From Paenibacillus sp. JJ-223 (lineage in GTDB: Bacteria; Bacillota; Bacilli; Paenibacillales; Paenibacillaceae): a DNA stretch of 64,000 nucleotides. The notes beneath the pieces are model-generated. The model was given only the letters and a program-made list of their open reading frames with translations, was not told the DNA's origin and made no database searches. The stretch lies in NCBI RefSeq assembly GCF_927798175.1, contig NZ_CAKMMP010000018.1, positions 99,511-163,510 of the forward strand. Direction: 5' to 3'. Shown piece by piece: positions 26,038 to 34,833 of the stretch. Each line of letters starts with the position of its first letter. Position 1 is the stretch's first letter. A program made the position numbers and the translations under genes.

Positions 26038-28143
26038 ATGAAATCGAAACGCAAACTGATGTACGGATTGCTGCCCATTCTGTTCGCAGGCGGGATCGGT
26101 ATGTACCTATATATGCAGAGCAACAAGGCGCCGGAACCCAAACCCGAAGTCGTCGTGGAACAATACATAGATCATTTGCAAAAGAAAGAATTCGACCAGC
26201 TCTACGGCTTGATGACGCCAGCTTCGTTGGAGGCCTCCGGAATGAACCGGGAGCAGTTCGCGGAAAAGTATAACGCGATCTACTCCGGCATGCAGGTTTC
26301 GGCGGTCAAGGCAGAGCTGAAACCGCAGCCTGTGGCGGAAACGCCTCAAGACGGCGGCACAACGAGCGGGAAAAAGACTGAAGGAACGGAGGGGCCTGAA
26401 CAGGATCCCAATACCTACAAGGCTGAATATACATTGCGATTGACCACCTTTCTGGGTGAAGTGAATGAAACGCAAAGCTTGAATCTGGTGAAGCAGGAGC
26501 TGGACGATGGCGGCAAGGTATGGCGGATCGAATGGCAGCCGTCCATGATCTTGTCCGATATGGTCAAAGGCAGCAAGGTGAGGGTGCGGACGCTGCTGCC
26601 GGAGCGAGGCGACATTGTCGATCGGGATGGATTGCCGCTGGCAACCAAGGGGACTGCCCTAGAGTGGGGCATCGTTCCGAGCAAACTGGGTGACGCCCCG
26701 GATCAGATGATTGCCAGCATCGCGCAGCACTATAACGTATCCGAAGATGCAATTAACAAGGCGATAAACCAGAGCTGGGTCAAACCGGACTATTTCGTGC
26801 CTATCGCCATGACGGACGATGAACGAATACCGGCAGCGCTGAAAGGCGTTCAAATCCAGACGAAAGAGATCAGGCAGTATCCATTGGGTGAAGCAGCCGC
26901 TCATTTGATCGGTTACGTGCGGAAGGTGACCCGGGAGGATCTGGAGAAAGACGCGGAAGGATACTACCGGGCGGAAGACTGGATCGGCAAGGCGGGTCTG
27001 GAGCAGTCATTGGAGAAGCAGCTGCGCGGGGAACGCGGAGGAGTGATCGAGATCACGGATGAGAATGGCAATATGCGTTCCGAGGTATTGCGCAAGGATG
27101 CCGTTAACGGGCAAAACATTCAATTGACGATTCGCACCAAAACGCAAAAAGAGCTCTATAAGACGTTATCCAGCGGCGGAGATGCCGGCGCGATGGTTAT
27201 GATGGATCCAACGAAAGGGGATCTGCTCGCCCTGGCGAGCGCTCCTTCCTATGACCCGAACAAAATGGTTACGGGGTTGACGCAGGCGGAATGGGACGCT
27301 TATTCCTCGAATGAACAGCTTCCGTTCGTTAACCGGTTCACTAACCGCTATGCGCCCGGCTCAACCTTTAAAGCCGTCACGGCGGCGGCAGGTTTGATGG
27401 AGAAGGTAACTACGCCGGATAAGAGTCACGGCATTGCCGGACTGCAATGGAGGAAGGATGCGAGTTGGGGAGGTTACTACGTAACCCGGGTCAAGAACGT
27501 CTCTCCGGTGAACATGGTGGATGCACTCGTGTATTCGGACAATATTTATTTTGCGATGGAAGCACTGGAGATGGGCAGCGAGCGGTTCATTGACGGCATT
27601 CGCAAATTCGGCTTTGGCGGCAATTTTGGATTGGACGAATTGTATTTGAAACCAAGCCAGTATGCCAACGAAAACAACAAGGAGCTGAAGTCGGAGGTAT
27701 TGCTGGCCGATACGGCTTATGGTCAGGGTGAAATGTTGATGTCCCCCATTCACTTGGCCACGGCATTTACTCCCTTTGTGAATGAGGGGAAAATGGTGAA
27801 GCCGGTCCTGATTTCCGGGAAGGAAACGTCCGCTCCGGAAGTGGTCATCACGCCAGAGGCAGCTAATACGGTGAAAGATGCACTGGGCGAAGTGGTATCC
27901 CGGTCAGGAGGGACGGCCCATTCATTAAGCACGCTTCCGACCAAACTTGCTGCCAAAACCGGAACGGCCGAGCTGAAGGCGAAGAAAGGGGAACGCGGGC
28001 AGGAGAACGGATTTTTCGTGGTGTTTGATACCGAGCAGCCAAGCTTTCTGCTGGCCGCGGTCATTGAGAACGTAAACGGAAGGGGCGGCAGTCATCATGT
28101 CGTCGACAAGCTGAAGCCGTTTCTTGAGAAATGGAATGGATAA
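26038..28143 (+). CDS. Class B penicillin-binding protein with MecA-type N-terminal domain (PBP3-like)
   Basis: 701 residues, one N-terminal membrane anchor (MYGLLPILFAGGIGMYLYMQ). Next is an NTF2-like MecA_N domain (VVEQYIDHLQKKEFDQLYGL), then the dimerisation domain (RGDIVDRDGLPLA, YPLGEAAAHLIGYV) and the transpeptidase with S442-x-x-K445 (PGSTFK), S500-D-N502 and K640-T-G642. This is the build of B. subtilis PbpC (PBP3) and staphylococcal PBP2a, DD-transpeptidases of low beta-lactam affinity. It cross-links peptidoglycan on the outer face. GAGGTG precedes ATG 26038; transcribed alone. Confidence 0.88.
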   Translation: MKSKRKLMYGLLPILFAGGIGMYLYMQSNKAPEPKPEVVVEQYIDHLQKKEFDQLYGLMTPASLEASGMNREQFAEKYNAIYSGMQVSAVKAELKPQPVAETPQDGGTTSGKKTEGTEGPEQDPNTYKAEYTLRLTTFLGEVNETQSLNLVKQELDDGGKVWRIEWQPSMILSDMVKGSKVRVRTLLPERGDIVDRDGLPLATKGTALEWGIVPSKLGDAPDQMIASIAQHYNVSEDAINKAINQSWVKPDYFVPIAMTDDERIPAALKGVQIQTKEIRQYPLGEAAAHLIGYVRKVTREDLEKDAEGYYRAEDWIGKAGLEQSLEKQLRGERGGVIEITDENGNMRSEVLRKDAVNGQNIQLTIRTKTQKELYKTLSSGGDAGAMVMMDPTKGDLLALASAPSYDPNKMVTGLTQAEWDAYSSNEQLPFVNRFTNRYAPGSTFKAVTAAAGLMEKVTTPDKSHGIAGLQWRKDASWGGYYVTRVKNVSPVNMVDALVYSDNIYFAMEALEMGSERFIDGIRKFGFGGNFGLDELYLKPSQYANENNKELKSEVLLADTAYGQGEMLMSPIHLATAFTPFVNEGKMVKPVLISGKETSAPEVVITPEAANTVKDALGEVVSRSGGTAHSLSTLPTKLAAKTGTAELKAKKGERGQENGFFVVFDTEQPSFLLAAVIENVNGRGGSHHVVDKLKPFLEKWNG

Positions 28144-28188
28144 GCCGTGAGCCATCTCCCATGATGCATGATAATAATAGACAACGCC

Positions 28189-28223
28189 AAAAAACTTTCC
28201 GGGTTACCGGGAAGTTTTTTTGG
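28189..28223 (+). terminator. Intrinsic terminator after the PBP gene
   Basis: aaaactttccgg and ccgggaagtttt form a 12-bp stem, followed by TTTT. Confidence 0.75.
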
Positions 28224-28563
28224 TTTTCGCGACCAGGGTGCATTCACACGTGGACCGCAGCCGCCTGAACTTCAAAGCCCGTCAAACGGCACATGCCAAT
28301 GTGGGACAGGGTGGCAATGCTTTTGCATTCAACGCCAATGAAGTCGGGGACATCCGGGTGCGTGCAGGACGGCAATAACAACGAAGAAGGAAAGGGATGC
28401 CGCTTTCGGGCGGGTCTCTTTTTTTGCTGCAGGATATGGTGCAATTTCCCTTTTTGCTATATGATAAATGTCGATTCGTGAAGTGTCGCAGTTAGCGGCG
28501 GTAGCATCAACAAGCAAGCTTAGCATAGGATACATACGTTCTTTGGCAGATGGAGGGATTCGG
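28224..28563. other. Intergenic stretch; possible 46-codon ORF, unsupported
   Basis: From GTG 28238 a frame of 46 codons runs to TAA 28376-28378, with protein-like text (QGGNAFAFNANEVGDIRV) but no ribosome site and a terminator directly before it. The opposite strand is also open. A weak hairpin followed by tctttttttg lies at about 28396-28432. This may be a decayed gene end; nothing firmer can be said. Confidence 0.25.
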
Positions 28564-29802
28564 GTGTATTGTCATGTGTGTGGGACCAAGAGCAGCCCCG
28601 GAGATGTCGCATGCGGAAAGTGCAAAACGAAGTTAATCAGCGCCAGTACCACGGAAGAGCAGATTTGGGCGGAAACGGCCGTCGGATTGGAAATGGGAGC
28701 AGAGTCCGCCCCATTGCTCTCCAGGCAGCAGTCTGCTCCCCAGCAAAGCGGGGGCGGGATCGGCCGGGCTTGGAGCATTCTCGTTCCACTGCTTCTGGCT
28801 GCGATCGTAGGAGCATTATTGACGTACTATTACAACCAGGAAAGCGCAGTGAATGATGAAGTGTTGACGTTGCACGAGCAGGCCGAGAAGGCGGCGTTGG
28901 AGGGAAAGTATGCGGAAGCGCTGAAGCTGCTTGATGCGGCCCTCGAAAAACGGCCAAACGTGGAAGCATTGACCGAGGATCGTCAGATCGCGGCGAAAGC
29001 CTTCAATCAGATGAATCAGTTGAAGCAGGCTGCCGAGAGCCTGAAAACCGGCAAGCTGTCGGAAGCGAGCAAAACGCTTCAAGCCGTGGCCAAAGCGCTC
29101 AAGGAGCGTGAAGAACCGGCATTCGACAACGTGCGCAGCGAACTCGGCAAGCAGCAGGTGACGCTGTCCGTGTTGAAAGTGAAAAAGGAAATCGACGGCC
29201 TGACTACAGTGTCTGCCCTTGCTGAAAAATTGGAGACCGTATCGGCCTTGAAAGGCAAAGAAGCTCAAGCGGTGCAAAAGCAAATTATCGACAAATTGGC
29301 AAGCATCAGTTATCAAGATGCAGAACAGCTGGTGAAGAAGAAAGACTTCACGGCAGCATTGCAAACGGTGGATCAAGGGCTTTCTTACGCGCCGGAGAAT
29401 GAGAAGCTGACCGAATATCGGGAACGGGTTTTGAGCGAAAAAAAGGCATTCGAAGAGGCCGAGGCGGAGCGGATCCGGCTGGCTGAGCAGCAGGCTGCCG
29501 AAGAAGATTTGAAAAACCGTACGGCAGCGGTAAGCGTGCTGGATTTGCAAGCTGAACTCGACGAGTATGGCGATCTGTACATTGGCGGAACCGTCGTGAA
29601 CAATGCCACCCGTCCGATCTGGTCGGTCGCGCTGACGATCGATATTTACAGCACCGACGGCTATTATATTGGCCAAACCGAAGCGTACGTGTACCCGGGC
29701 ACATTGGCAGCCTCTGAACAAGGCAGTTTTGAAACGTATTACTACGGCGTGTACCAGTCGGCAAACGTGTCCGTGTCGGGTGCAACCTGGTATTTGGAAT
29801 AG
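28564..29802 (+). CDS. Zinc-ribbon membrane protein with TPR-like helices and C-terminal FxLYD-type domain
   Basis: 412 residues. N-terminal zinc ribbon CHVCGTKSSPGDVACGKC (CxxC-x11-CxxC) in the cytoplasm, one membrane segment (SILVPLLLAAIVGALLTYYY), then an outside helical region with repeat-like pairs (EQAEKAALEGKYAEALKLLD) and a long coiled coil. It ends in a beta-domain (GDLYIGGTVVNNATRPIWSV) of the FxLYD sort. The start is GTG 28564 behind GGAGGG; upstream codons to 28468 have no ribosome site. It lies 12 bases before the protease gene and probably forms an envelope-stress unit with it. Confidence 0.75.
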   Translation: MYCHVCGTKSSPGDVACGKCKTKLISASTTEEQIWAETAVGLEMGAESAPLLSRQQSAPQQSGGGIGRAWSILVPLLLAAIVGALLTYYYNQESAVNDEVLTLHEQAEKAALEGKYAEALKLLDAALEKRPNVEALTEDRQIAAKAFNQMNQLKQAAESLKTGKLSEASKTLQAVAKALKEREEPAFDNVRSELGKQQVTLSVLKVKKEIDGLTTVSALAEKLETVSALKGKEAQAVQKQIIDKLASISYQDAEQLVKKKDFTAALQTVDQGLSYAPENEKLTEYRERVLSEKKAFEEAEAERIRLAEQQAAEEDLKNRTAAVSVLDLQAELDEYGDLYIGGTVVNNATRPIWSVALTIDIYSTDGYYIGQTEAYVYPGTLAASEQGSFETYYYGVYQSANVSVSGATWYLE

Positions 29803-29814
29803 GAGGCATCGGAC

Positions 29815-30963
29815 ATGTCCAAACGAATATGGGGCACCATCATTTCCAGCGCGGTTATTATCGGTGCCGGGGCAGCGGGGGTCTTCTACATTCACCATAT
29901 TTCAGCCCAGCAGCTGGAGCAGCAGAAGCCGCGTCTAGCCGTGGTGCCGGTGAAGGAAGAGAAGGGCCAAGCGAAAAACGAATCGACCGCAGCTGCGCCA
30001 AAAACGATCAAACAGATCATTGAGGACAGTCAGAAAAAAGTCGTTACCATCGAGACCGGCGGCGGACTTGGCTCCGGATTCCTGTATAACGAACAGGGGG
30101 ATGTAGTGACCAATGCCCACGTGGTAGAGGGTTATACGGAGGTGACGATTCGTACCCTGAACCATGAAGAACTTACGGGCACGGTCATTGGCATCGGGGA
30201 GGAAACCGACGTCGCCGTGGTCAGGGTGCCTGGCCTGAAAAAGGTGAAGCCGCTCCCGATCGCCAAATCGAAGGCGGAGATCGGCGACGAAGTCTTGGCC
30301 CTCGGCAGCCCGCTTGGCTTTGAGAACACCGTGACAACAGGCATCATCAGCGGTCTGGGACGAAGCTTTGAGATCGACTCCTATATCTACAGCAATCTGT
30401 ACCAAATCTCGGCACCTATTACCCATGGGAATAGCGGCGGGCCGCTCATCAGCGCGGAGACGGGCGAAGTGCTCGGCATCAATTCGGCCGTCGTTGAACA
30501 AGAGGGCGGGATCGGCTTCAGCATCCCGATCACCAGCGTGTTGAAGCAAGTGCAGGCCTGGTCCAGCGCAGGGTCCAATGCGGTGGCCGCAAAGACAGGC
30601 AAAGGCGATGCTTCGCAGACCAGTGTGGATGGGCAGCTTGCTGAGGACCTGGTGAAAGCTTTTTATGGAAGCCTTAATGCAGGGGATTACGTTACCGCTT
30701 ATGCTTTTCTGGGAAGCGAGTGGCAGAGCGGGACCAGCTACACCAAATTCCGCGAAGGTTATATCAACACCAGCTATGTCACGATTGGCGAGGTTTCATC
30801 CGCCTCCAAGGGAGAGGAAGAGATGGAGGTCAAGGCCGTCATCACTGCGGATGAGCGAAGGGACGGCGAACGGGTGACGAGCAAATATAAGGTGACGTAT
30901 CAGCTCGGTTACGAGAACGGACAGCTTAAAATTTTACATGGGCAAGGCAAAAAGATGAAATGA
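29815..30963 (+). CDS. Membrane-anchored trypsin-like serine protease (HtrA-related, no PDZ)
   Basis: 382 residues. An N-terminal anchor (AVIIGAGAAGVFYIHH) is followed by a trypsin-like domain with the full triad H102 (NAHVV), D132 (ETDVAVV) and S207 (HGNSGGPL). In place of the PDZ domain of HtrA there is a C-terminal NTF2-like domain (EDLVKAFYGSLNAGDYVTAY). It should act outside the membrane in protein quality control or processing. Twelve bases separate it from the zinc-ribbon gene, GGAGG upstream, so they are one operon. A terminator follows. Confidence 0.85.
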   Translation: MSKRIWGTIISSAVIIGAGAAGVFYIHHISAQQLEQQKPRLAVVPVKEEKGQAKNESTAAAPKTIKQIIEDSQKKVVTIETGGGLGSGFLYNEQGDVVTNAHVVEGYTEVTIRTLNHEELTGTVIGIGEETDVAVVRVPGLKKVKPLPIAKSKAEIGDEVLALGSPLGFENTVTTGIISGLGRSFEIDSYIYSNLYQISAPITHGNSGGPLISAETGEVLGINSAVVEQEGGIGFSIPITSVLKQVQAWSSAGSNAVAAKTGKGDASQTSVDGQLAEDLVKAFYGSLNAGDYVTAYAFLGSEWQSGTSYTKFREGYINTSYVTIGEVSSASKGEEEMEVKAVITADERRDGERVTSKYKVTYQLGYENGQLKILHGQGKKMK

Positions 30964-30981
30964 ATGAAAAACTTCTTTATT

Positions 30982-31014
30982 GGGGAAAAGAGATATAACT
31001 CTTTTCTCCTTTTT
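30982..31014 (+). terminator. Intrinsic terminator after the protease gene
   Basis: ggggaaaagag and ctcttttctcc form an 11-bp stem (one G-U), followed by TTTTT. Confidence 0.75.
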
Positions 31015-31016
31015 GA

Positions 31017-31060
31017 TTGCTTATATGAGCATGATTTGTTAAAATACAGAACGAACGTTC
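31017..31060 (+). promoter_or_regulatory. Promoter and probable TetR operator
   Basis: TTGCTT (31017-31022) and TAAAAT (31040-31045) are 17 bases apart. Just downstream lies gaacgaacgttc (31049-31060) with the perfect palindrome GAACGTTC, placed for repression of this promoter by the TetR protein encoded behind it. Binding is inferred. Confidence 0.6.
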
Positions 31061-31086
31061 AGTATCAAGAAAGCGAAGTGGAGTCT

Positions 31087-31683
31087 ATGAACAAGAAACA
31101 GCTTCAAACCGAGCAGACCAAACGCAAACTTGCGGAAGCCTCCAAGGCGCTGTTTGCCCAGAAGGGGTACAAGGCAACGTCGATCGAAGACATTGTCTCA
31201 GCCACAGGCAGCAGTAAGGGGAATATATACTATCATTTTAAAAGCAAGGAAGGCTTGTTCCTCTACCTCATTGACGAATGGAACCGGGAATGGGAGGAAA
31301 GCTGGGCTGCAAAGGTTCATATGTATCCTACCTGCACGGCCAAAATTTTCGGGTTGATGGAGCATCTGGTGATGGATGACATGAACCACCCGTTGACCAA
31401 GGCGGCGGATGAGTTCTTCACCGGGGAGAAGAAAGCCAACGATATCGAGGAACGGATCGACCAGATCATGAAAGACCATATTCAATTCAACCGAAACCTG
31501 ATTCGAGAGGGCATCGAAAACGGGGAGTTCAAGGCAGACAATGTCGACCATCTGGCGATCCTCATGGAGAGCACCATCATCGGTCTGAGCCAGATGTCGC
31601 GCGGGATGGAGCCAGAACAGGCGCTTGCGCTGTATCATCAGGCCGCAGAAGTTTTTTTGCACGGCATTTCAGTTACCAAATAG
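31087..31683 (+). CDS. TetR-family transcriptional regulator
   Basis: 198 residues. The HTH is standard: RKLAEASKALFAQKGYKATS, IEDIVSATGSSKGNIYYHF, then KSKEGLFLYLIDEW. The C-terminal helical domain is the ligand and dimer part. ATG 31087 is taken as start, though GTGGAG lies only 3 bases before it. It precedes an MFS exporter by 88 bases and has a palindrome over its own promoter, so it very likely represses itself and the exporter. Confidence 0.88.
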   Translation: MNKKQLQTEQTKRKLAEASKALFAQKGYKATSIEDIVSATGSSKGNIYYHFKSKEGLFLYLIDEWNREWEESWAAKVHMYPTCTAKIFGLMEHLVMDDMNHPLTKAADEFFTGEKKANDIEERIDQIMKDHIQFNRNLIREGIENGEFKADNVDHLAILMESTIIGLSQMSRGMEPEQALALYHQAAEVFLHGISVTK

Positions 31684-31724
31684 CCGACCTGACCTTATTA
31701 TTACGTTCTAGCGATCAGGTCGGC
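31683..31724. repeat. 10-bp perfect inverted repeat between TetR and MFS genes
   Basis: GCCGACCTGA and TCAGGTCGGC flank a 22-base loop. No T-run follows, so it is either a weak terminator, an mRNA hairpin or a second operator. It differs from the palindrome over the TetR promoter. Confidence 0.5.
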
Positions 31725-31771
31725 AACTCAAACCAACGGATTTTTTCTAAGACATATGGAGGAAGCAAATC

Positions 31772-32995
31772 ATGGCATTGTTAACACGAAACAGGGGCGC
31801 ACTGCTGCTGTTGATGCTTAATATTTTTCTGGTGTTTACGGGCATAGGACTGGTCGTGCCGATCATGCCGGCATACATGGACCTGTTGCACATTTCGGGT
31901 ACGACGGTGGGACTGCTCGTTGCAGCCTTCTCGTTTACCCAGTTTCTGTTTTCTCCCATTGCGGGCAGGTGGTCCGACGCATGGGGACGCAAAAAGATCA
32001 TCGTCATCGGCATGTTGTTTTTTGCCGTTTCGGAGTTCATGTTCGGCGCAGTGAACGCGCCGGTGCTGCTCTTTGCTGCCCGGATGCTGGGCGGAATCGG
32101 CGCAGCGATGATTTTCCCGGCCGTCATGGCCTACACGGCAGACATTACGTCGGACGAAGAACGCGGCAGAGGCATGGGCCTGATCAATGCGGCCATCACG
32201 ACCGGATTCATCATCGGGCCGGGGATCGGCGGTTATATTGCCGAATTCGGCATTCGCGTTCCTTTTTACTCGGCAGGGGTTGCCGGATTGCTGGCAGCGA
32301 TCATTACATTGGTCATTTTGCCTGAATCGGTACGCCAAACTGCAGAACACAACGCACCGGCTGGGGCCAATGCGGTGAAGGAGAAAGGGCCGGGCCTGGT
32401 TACCCAGCTGCTTCGATCCTATCGGGAGCCGTATTTCTTCAGTTTGATCATCGTTTTTGTCATGGCCTTTGGATTGGCTAACTATGAAACGGTATTTTCC
32501 TTGTTCGTCGATCATAAATTTGGATTTACAACGAAAGATATCGCCTTCATTATTACTTTTGGCTCGATTGCAGGGGCCGTGGTGCAGGTTGCGTTCATCG
32601 GATGGCTGCTGAATCGTTTTGGCGAAAAGTTGGTCATCTCGGTATGTCTCTTCTTCGTTGCGGTATTTATTCTGCTTACGCTGTTCGTTCATACGTACTG
32701 GCTGATTTTCGTCGTAACCTTCGTCGTGTTCCTGGGCATGGACATTTTGCGTCCGGCGATCAGCACGCAGATGTCGAAGCTCGCAGAAGAGCAGCAAGGC
32801 TTTGTGGCCGGACTGAATTCGGCATACACAAGCCTTGGCAACATTGCTGGCCCAATCGTGGCTGGCGCGTTGTTTGACGTCAATATCAATTATCCGTACG
32901 TATCCGCGGCTGCGGTGCTGACTGTCTGCTTCCTGCTCTCAATCCGATTGATGAGAGGCACCAAAGCGACGGGGCAACCGAAAGCGGAGATGTAA
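31772..32995 (+). CDS. MFS multidrug exporter (NorA/Bmr type)
   Basis: 407 residues, 12 membrane segments. Motif A is AGRWSDAWGRKK in loop 2-3, motif C is GFIIGPGIGGYIAE in helix 5, both marks of drug:proton antiporters. Length equals NorA/Bmr/TetA(L)-like 12-helix pumps. AGGAGG lies before the ATG. Likely controlled by the TetR gene upstream. Substrates cannot be predicted. A strong terminator follows. Confidence 0.87.
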   Translation: MALLTRNRGALLLLMLNIFLVFTGIGLVVPIMPAYMDLLHISGTTVGLLVAAFSFTQFLFSPIAGRWSDAWGRKKIIVIGMLFFAVSEFMFGAVNAPVLLFAARMLGGIGAAMIFPAVMAYTADITSDEERGRGMGLINAAITTGFIIGPGIGGYIAEFGIRVPFYSAGVAGLLAAIITLVILPESVRQTAEHNAPAGANAVKEKGPGLVTQLLRSYREPYFFSLIIVFVMAFGLANYETVFSLFVDHKFGFTTKDIAFIITFGSIAGAVVQVAFIGWLLNRFGEKLVISVCLFFVAVFILLTLFVHTYWLIFVVTFVVFLGMDILRPAISTQMSKLAEEQQGFVAGLNSAYTSLGNIAGPIVAGALFDVNINYPYVSAAAVLTVCFLLSIRLMRGTKATGQPKAEM

Positions 32996-33028
32996 TGCAA
33001 TCATTCGATACATCGTTTGTTCAACGAG

Positions 33029-33076
33029 AAGAACAGGTCAGCTACACGAAAGTGTAACGGACCTGTTCTTTTTTGG
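33029..33076 (+). terminator. Strong intrinsic terminator after the MFS gene
   Basis: aagaacaggtc and gacctgttctt (11 bp) enclose a second stem tacac/gtgta with gaaa loop, followed by TTTTTT. Confidence 0.85.
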
Positions 33077-33197
33077 AGGTAATGATGGCGATTTTTGTTA
33101 TAATAAAAGTTGTTGAACTGAATAATATGGACTGGGTTGCCTAACAAGTTGCCAAGAACGATTATTTGAGCATATACGGGATCATTGGAGTGATAAC

Positions 33198-33365
33198 ATG
33201 AGCAAATCCAAAAAGGGCGGCACGGGTCGCGGTACGGGCAAAAAAGGCTGGAACCGTTGGCAAGCCAGCGCTAATCGGGCCAAAAGTGCCCCGAAGCCTT
33301 ATAAAAGCAAAGGCACGAAGCGGAAGAACGAGGCCGGGGAGGCCGGAGGAACGACCGAGCGATAG
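33198..33365 (+). CDS. Small basic protein, DUF3934-like (55 aa)
   Basis: ATG 33198 follows TTGGAG at 8-base spacing and opens 55 codons: MSKSKKGGTGRGTGKKGWNR, then WQASANRAKSAPKPYKSKGT. The Gly/Lys-rich start and the GWNRWQASANRAKS core agree with my memory of short proteins annotated DUF3934 in Bacillus and Paenibacillus. Function unknown; the charge suggests nucleic-acid or ribosome contact. It stands alone between two terminators. Confidence 0.7.
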   Translation: MSKSKKGGTGRGTGKKGWNRWQASANRAKSAPKPYKSKGTKRKNEAGEAGGTTER

Positions 33366-33397
33366 AAAGCTGATACGTACCCCACATCAGAATAGTT

Positions 33398-33440
33398 AAA
33401 AAAGAGATCTGACTGGATTCCAGGCAGATCTCCTTTTATT
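33398..33440. terminator. Bidirectional terminator between convergent genes
   Basis: gagatctg and cagatctc pair, with A-run on the left and T-run on the right, serving the small basic gene and the minus-strand lipoprotein gene. Confidence 0.65.
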
Positions 33441-34501
33441 TAATGTTGTTTAATGTCAAGTTCCTTATAAGTTTTTATGTAGTTTTTGTAGTCCGCTTTA
33501 ACACGCTCAAACCTGCTCGCAGGTGTATAAAAATAAATTTCGATAAAGTGGTCGGACGTTTCAAGAAACGTATCCAATTGTCCGATTTTGCGATTGTTTA
33601 CTTCTTTATAGTACTCAATTTGGATTCCCTTTAATCCGTTGATCGTGACTGCTGCCGGTTTCGGTAGGGGATCAGATCCGGCTAGGCTATCAAGCAAGGG
33701 TTCATAAAAATCTTTTAGCTTTGTTTGCGAGTCAAATTCGTTTTTGGAATTACGGAAGATGACCAAATAATCTTGATTGGCCCCATTGCTTACCTCCAAG
33801 ACGGACTCGGGATTTATTTTTTGTTTGTTTATTTTCCAATTGGAAGGTAATCGGATTTCGAAAGGCGAGAACATTCCTCCATTGCCATGAGGAGACAAAT
33901 AGGGAGAAGAACTCATGATATCCGCGTTTGCTGGGTTATCGTTCATAATGCGAACGCTCTGAACCGCTTTTTCGAACAGCTTAGTGTCCGAGGAATTAAG
34001 CGGAGACTTGGACGAGTATGAGACAATGTTAAAGTGCTGTTCGCTTTCGAAAATGACGTAGATGTTTCCGAATACGGACCGGCCATTATCAATGTTGGCT
34101 TTCTTATAATATGCTTGATGCTCATTGATCTTCATGTTGCCCTTATCAATTTCATACTCTTTTGCATTCATGGATTCCTGTGTTTTATGTATGTTTTTTT
34201 CATATGTAGCTACATAATCTTGAAGTGAGGTGTCTGACGCGTAATCCGCGCGGTTCTTTCGATCAATGCGGAGTATTTTGGACTTATCGGCTGGAATGGC
34301 CTTTAGTAACGAGGGACTTTTGTAATCCGTATCGGTTCTCCAATCTGTAGGCAACGTGATGCTTACTTCCTCATACATCGAAAAAAGTTCATGCTCGGTA
34401 AAGGCCTTATCGCTACTGCCAGGCATGGTTGAGCAGCTGGTCAGGACGATCATGATAAATAGGATCAATGTTATTTGAATGGTTCGGTTATGAGACGACA
34501 C
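33440..34501 (-). CDS. Lipoprotein with two PsbP-like domains
   Basis: 353 residues, GTG start behind GGAGG at 9 bases. Signal with lipobox LTSC (MIVLTSCSTMPG). Two halves of about 150 residues have the same order: SITLPTDWRTDTDYKSPS in the first and EIRLPSNWKINKQKINPE in the second, each followed by a helix (DYVATYEKN, DFYEPLLDS), a middle strand with YYKK/YYKEVNN and a last helix. This points to a tandem duplication of a PsbP/PsbP-like surface domain. A+T-rich, monocistronic. Function unknown. Confidence 0.7.
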   Translation of the reverse strand: MSSHNRTIQITLILFIMIVLTSCSTMPGSSDKAFTEHELFSMYEEVSITLPTDWRTDTDYKSPSLLKAIPADKSKILRIDRKNRADYASDTSLQDYVATYEKNIHKTQESMNAKEYEIDKGNMKINEHQAYYKKANIDNGRSVFGNIYVIFESEQHFNIVSYSSKSPLNSSDTKLFEKAVQSVRIMNDNPANADIMSSSPYLSPHGNGGMFSPFEIRLPSNWKINKQKINPESVLEVSNGANQDYLVIFRNSKNEFDSQTKLKDFYEPLLDSLAGSDPLPKPAAVTINGLKGIQIEYYKEVNNRKIGQLDTFLETSDHFIEIYFYTPASRFERVKADYKNYIKTYKELDIKQH

Positions 34502-34764
34502 GTCCGAAATCCTCCTTCTCCATTTTTCTTCAGATGATTCCTTAAGGTAAAGGGTTATTTTACCATTTAGAGAAAGGAAAGAGTATACATCTTAAGTATT
34601 ACATTACACGTTTCTATTAGTTAGAAATTGTATAAATATGAAAAAATAATTACATAACTATGAATAACGTTGAAATGATTTGGGAAATGTTGTTAATCTT
34701 GTGCATTGGATATTAATTTTGAAAAAAATCCTCATAAAAATAAAACCGGGCTATTCGGAAGCTG
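34502..34764. other. A+T-rich intergenic stretch without gene
   Basis: A 332-base divergent gap between the lipoprotein and dgk. It is markedly A+T-rich from about 34540 to 34740. I see no gene or known RNA motif; it probably holds the promoters of both flanks. Confidence 0.5.
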
Positions 34765-34773
34765 TGATACAAT
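34765..34773 (+). promoter_or_regulatory. Extended -10 element for dgk-dck
   Basis: TGATACAAT reads as TG-N-TACAAT, an extended -10 box, 61 bases before the dgk ATG. No good -35 box is at the usual distance, as is common with extended -10 promoters. Confidence 0.4.
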
Positions 34774-34833
34774 AGGTGGGGTCTATATTAGAGACGGTCA
34801 CACGCAAAAGGTATGAGGAGGAACAGGCACACA

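Noticed and set aside
28238..28378. 46-codon ORF after the PBP terminator
   Set aside because: Text looks protein-like but there is no ribosome site and the opposite strand is equally open, so it is not called as a gene.
31781..32797. 338-codon minus-strand ORF opposite the MFS exporter
   Set aside because: Antisense of membrane segments gives a polar, low-quality protein; no ribosome site.
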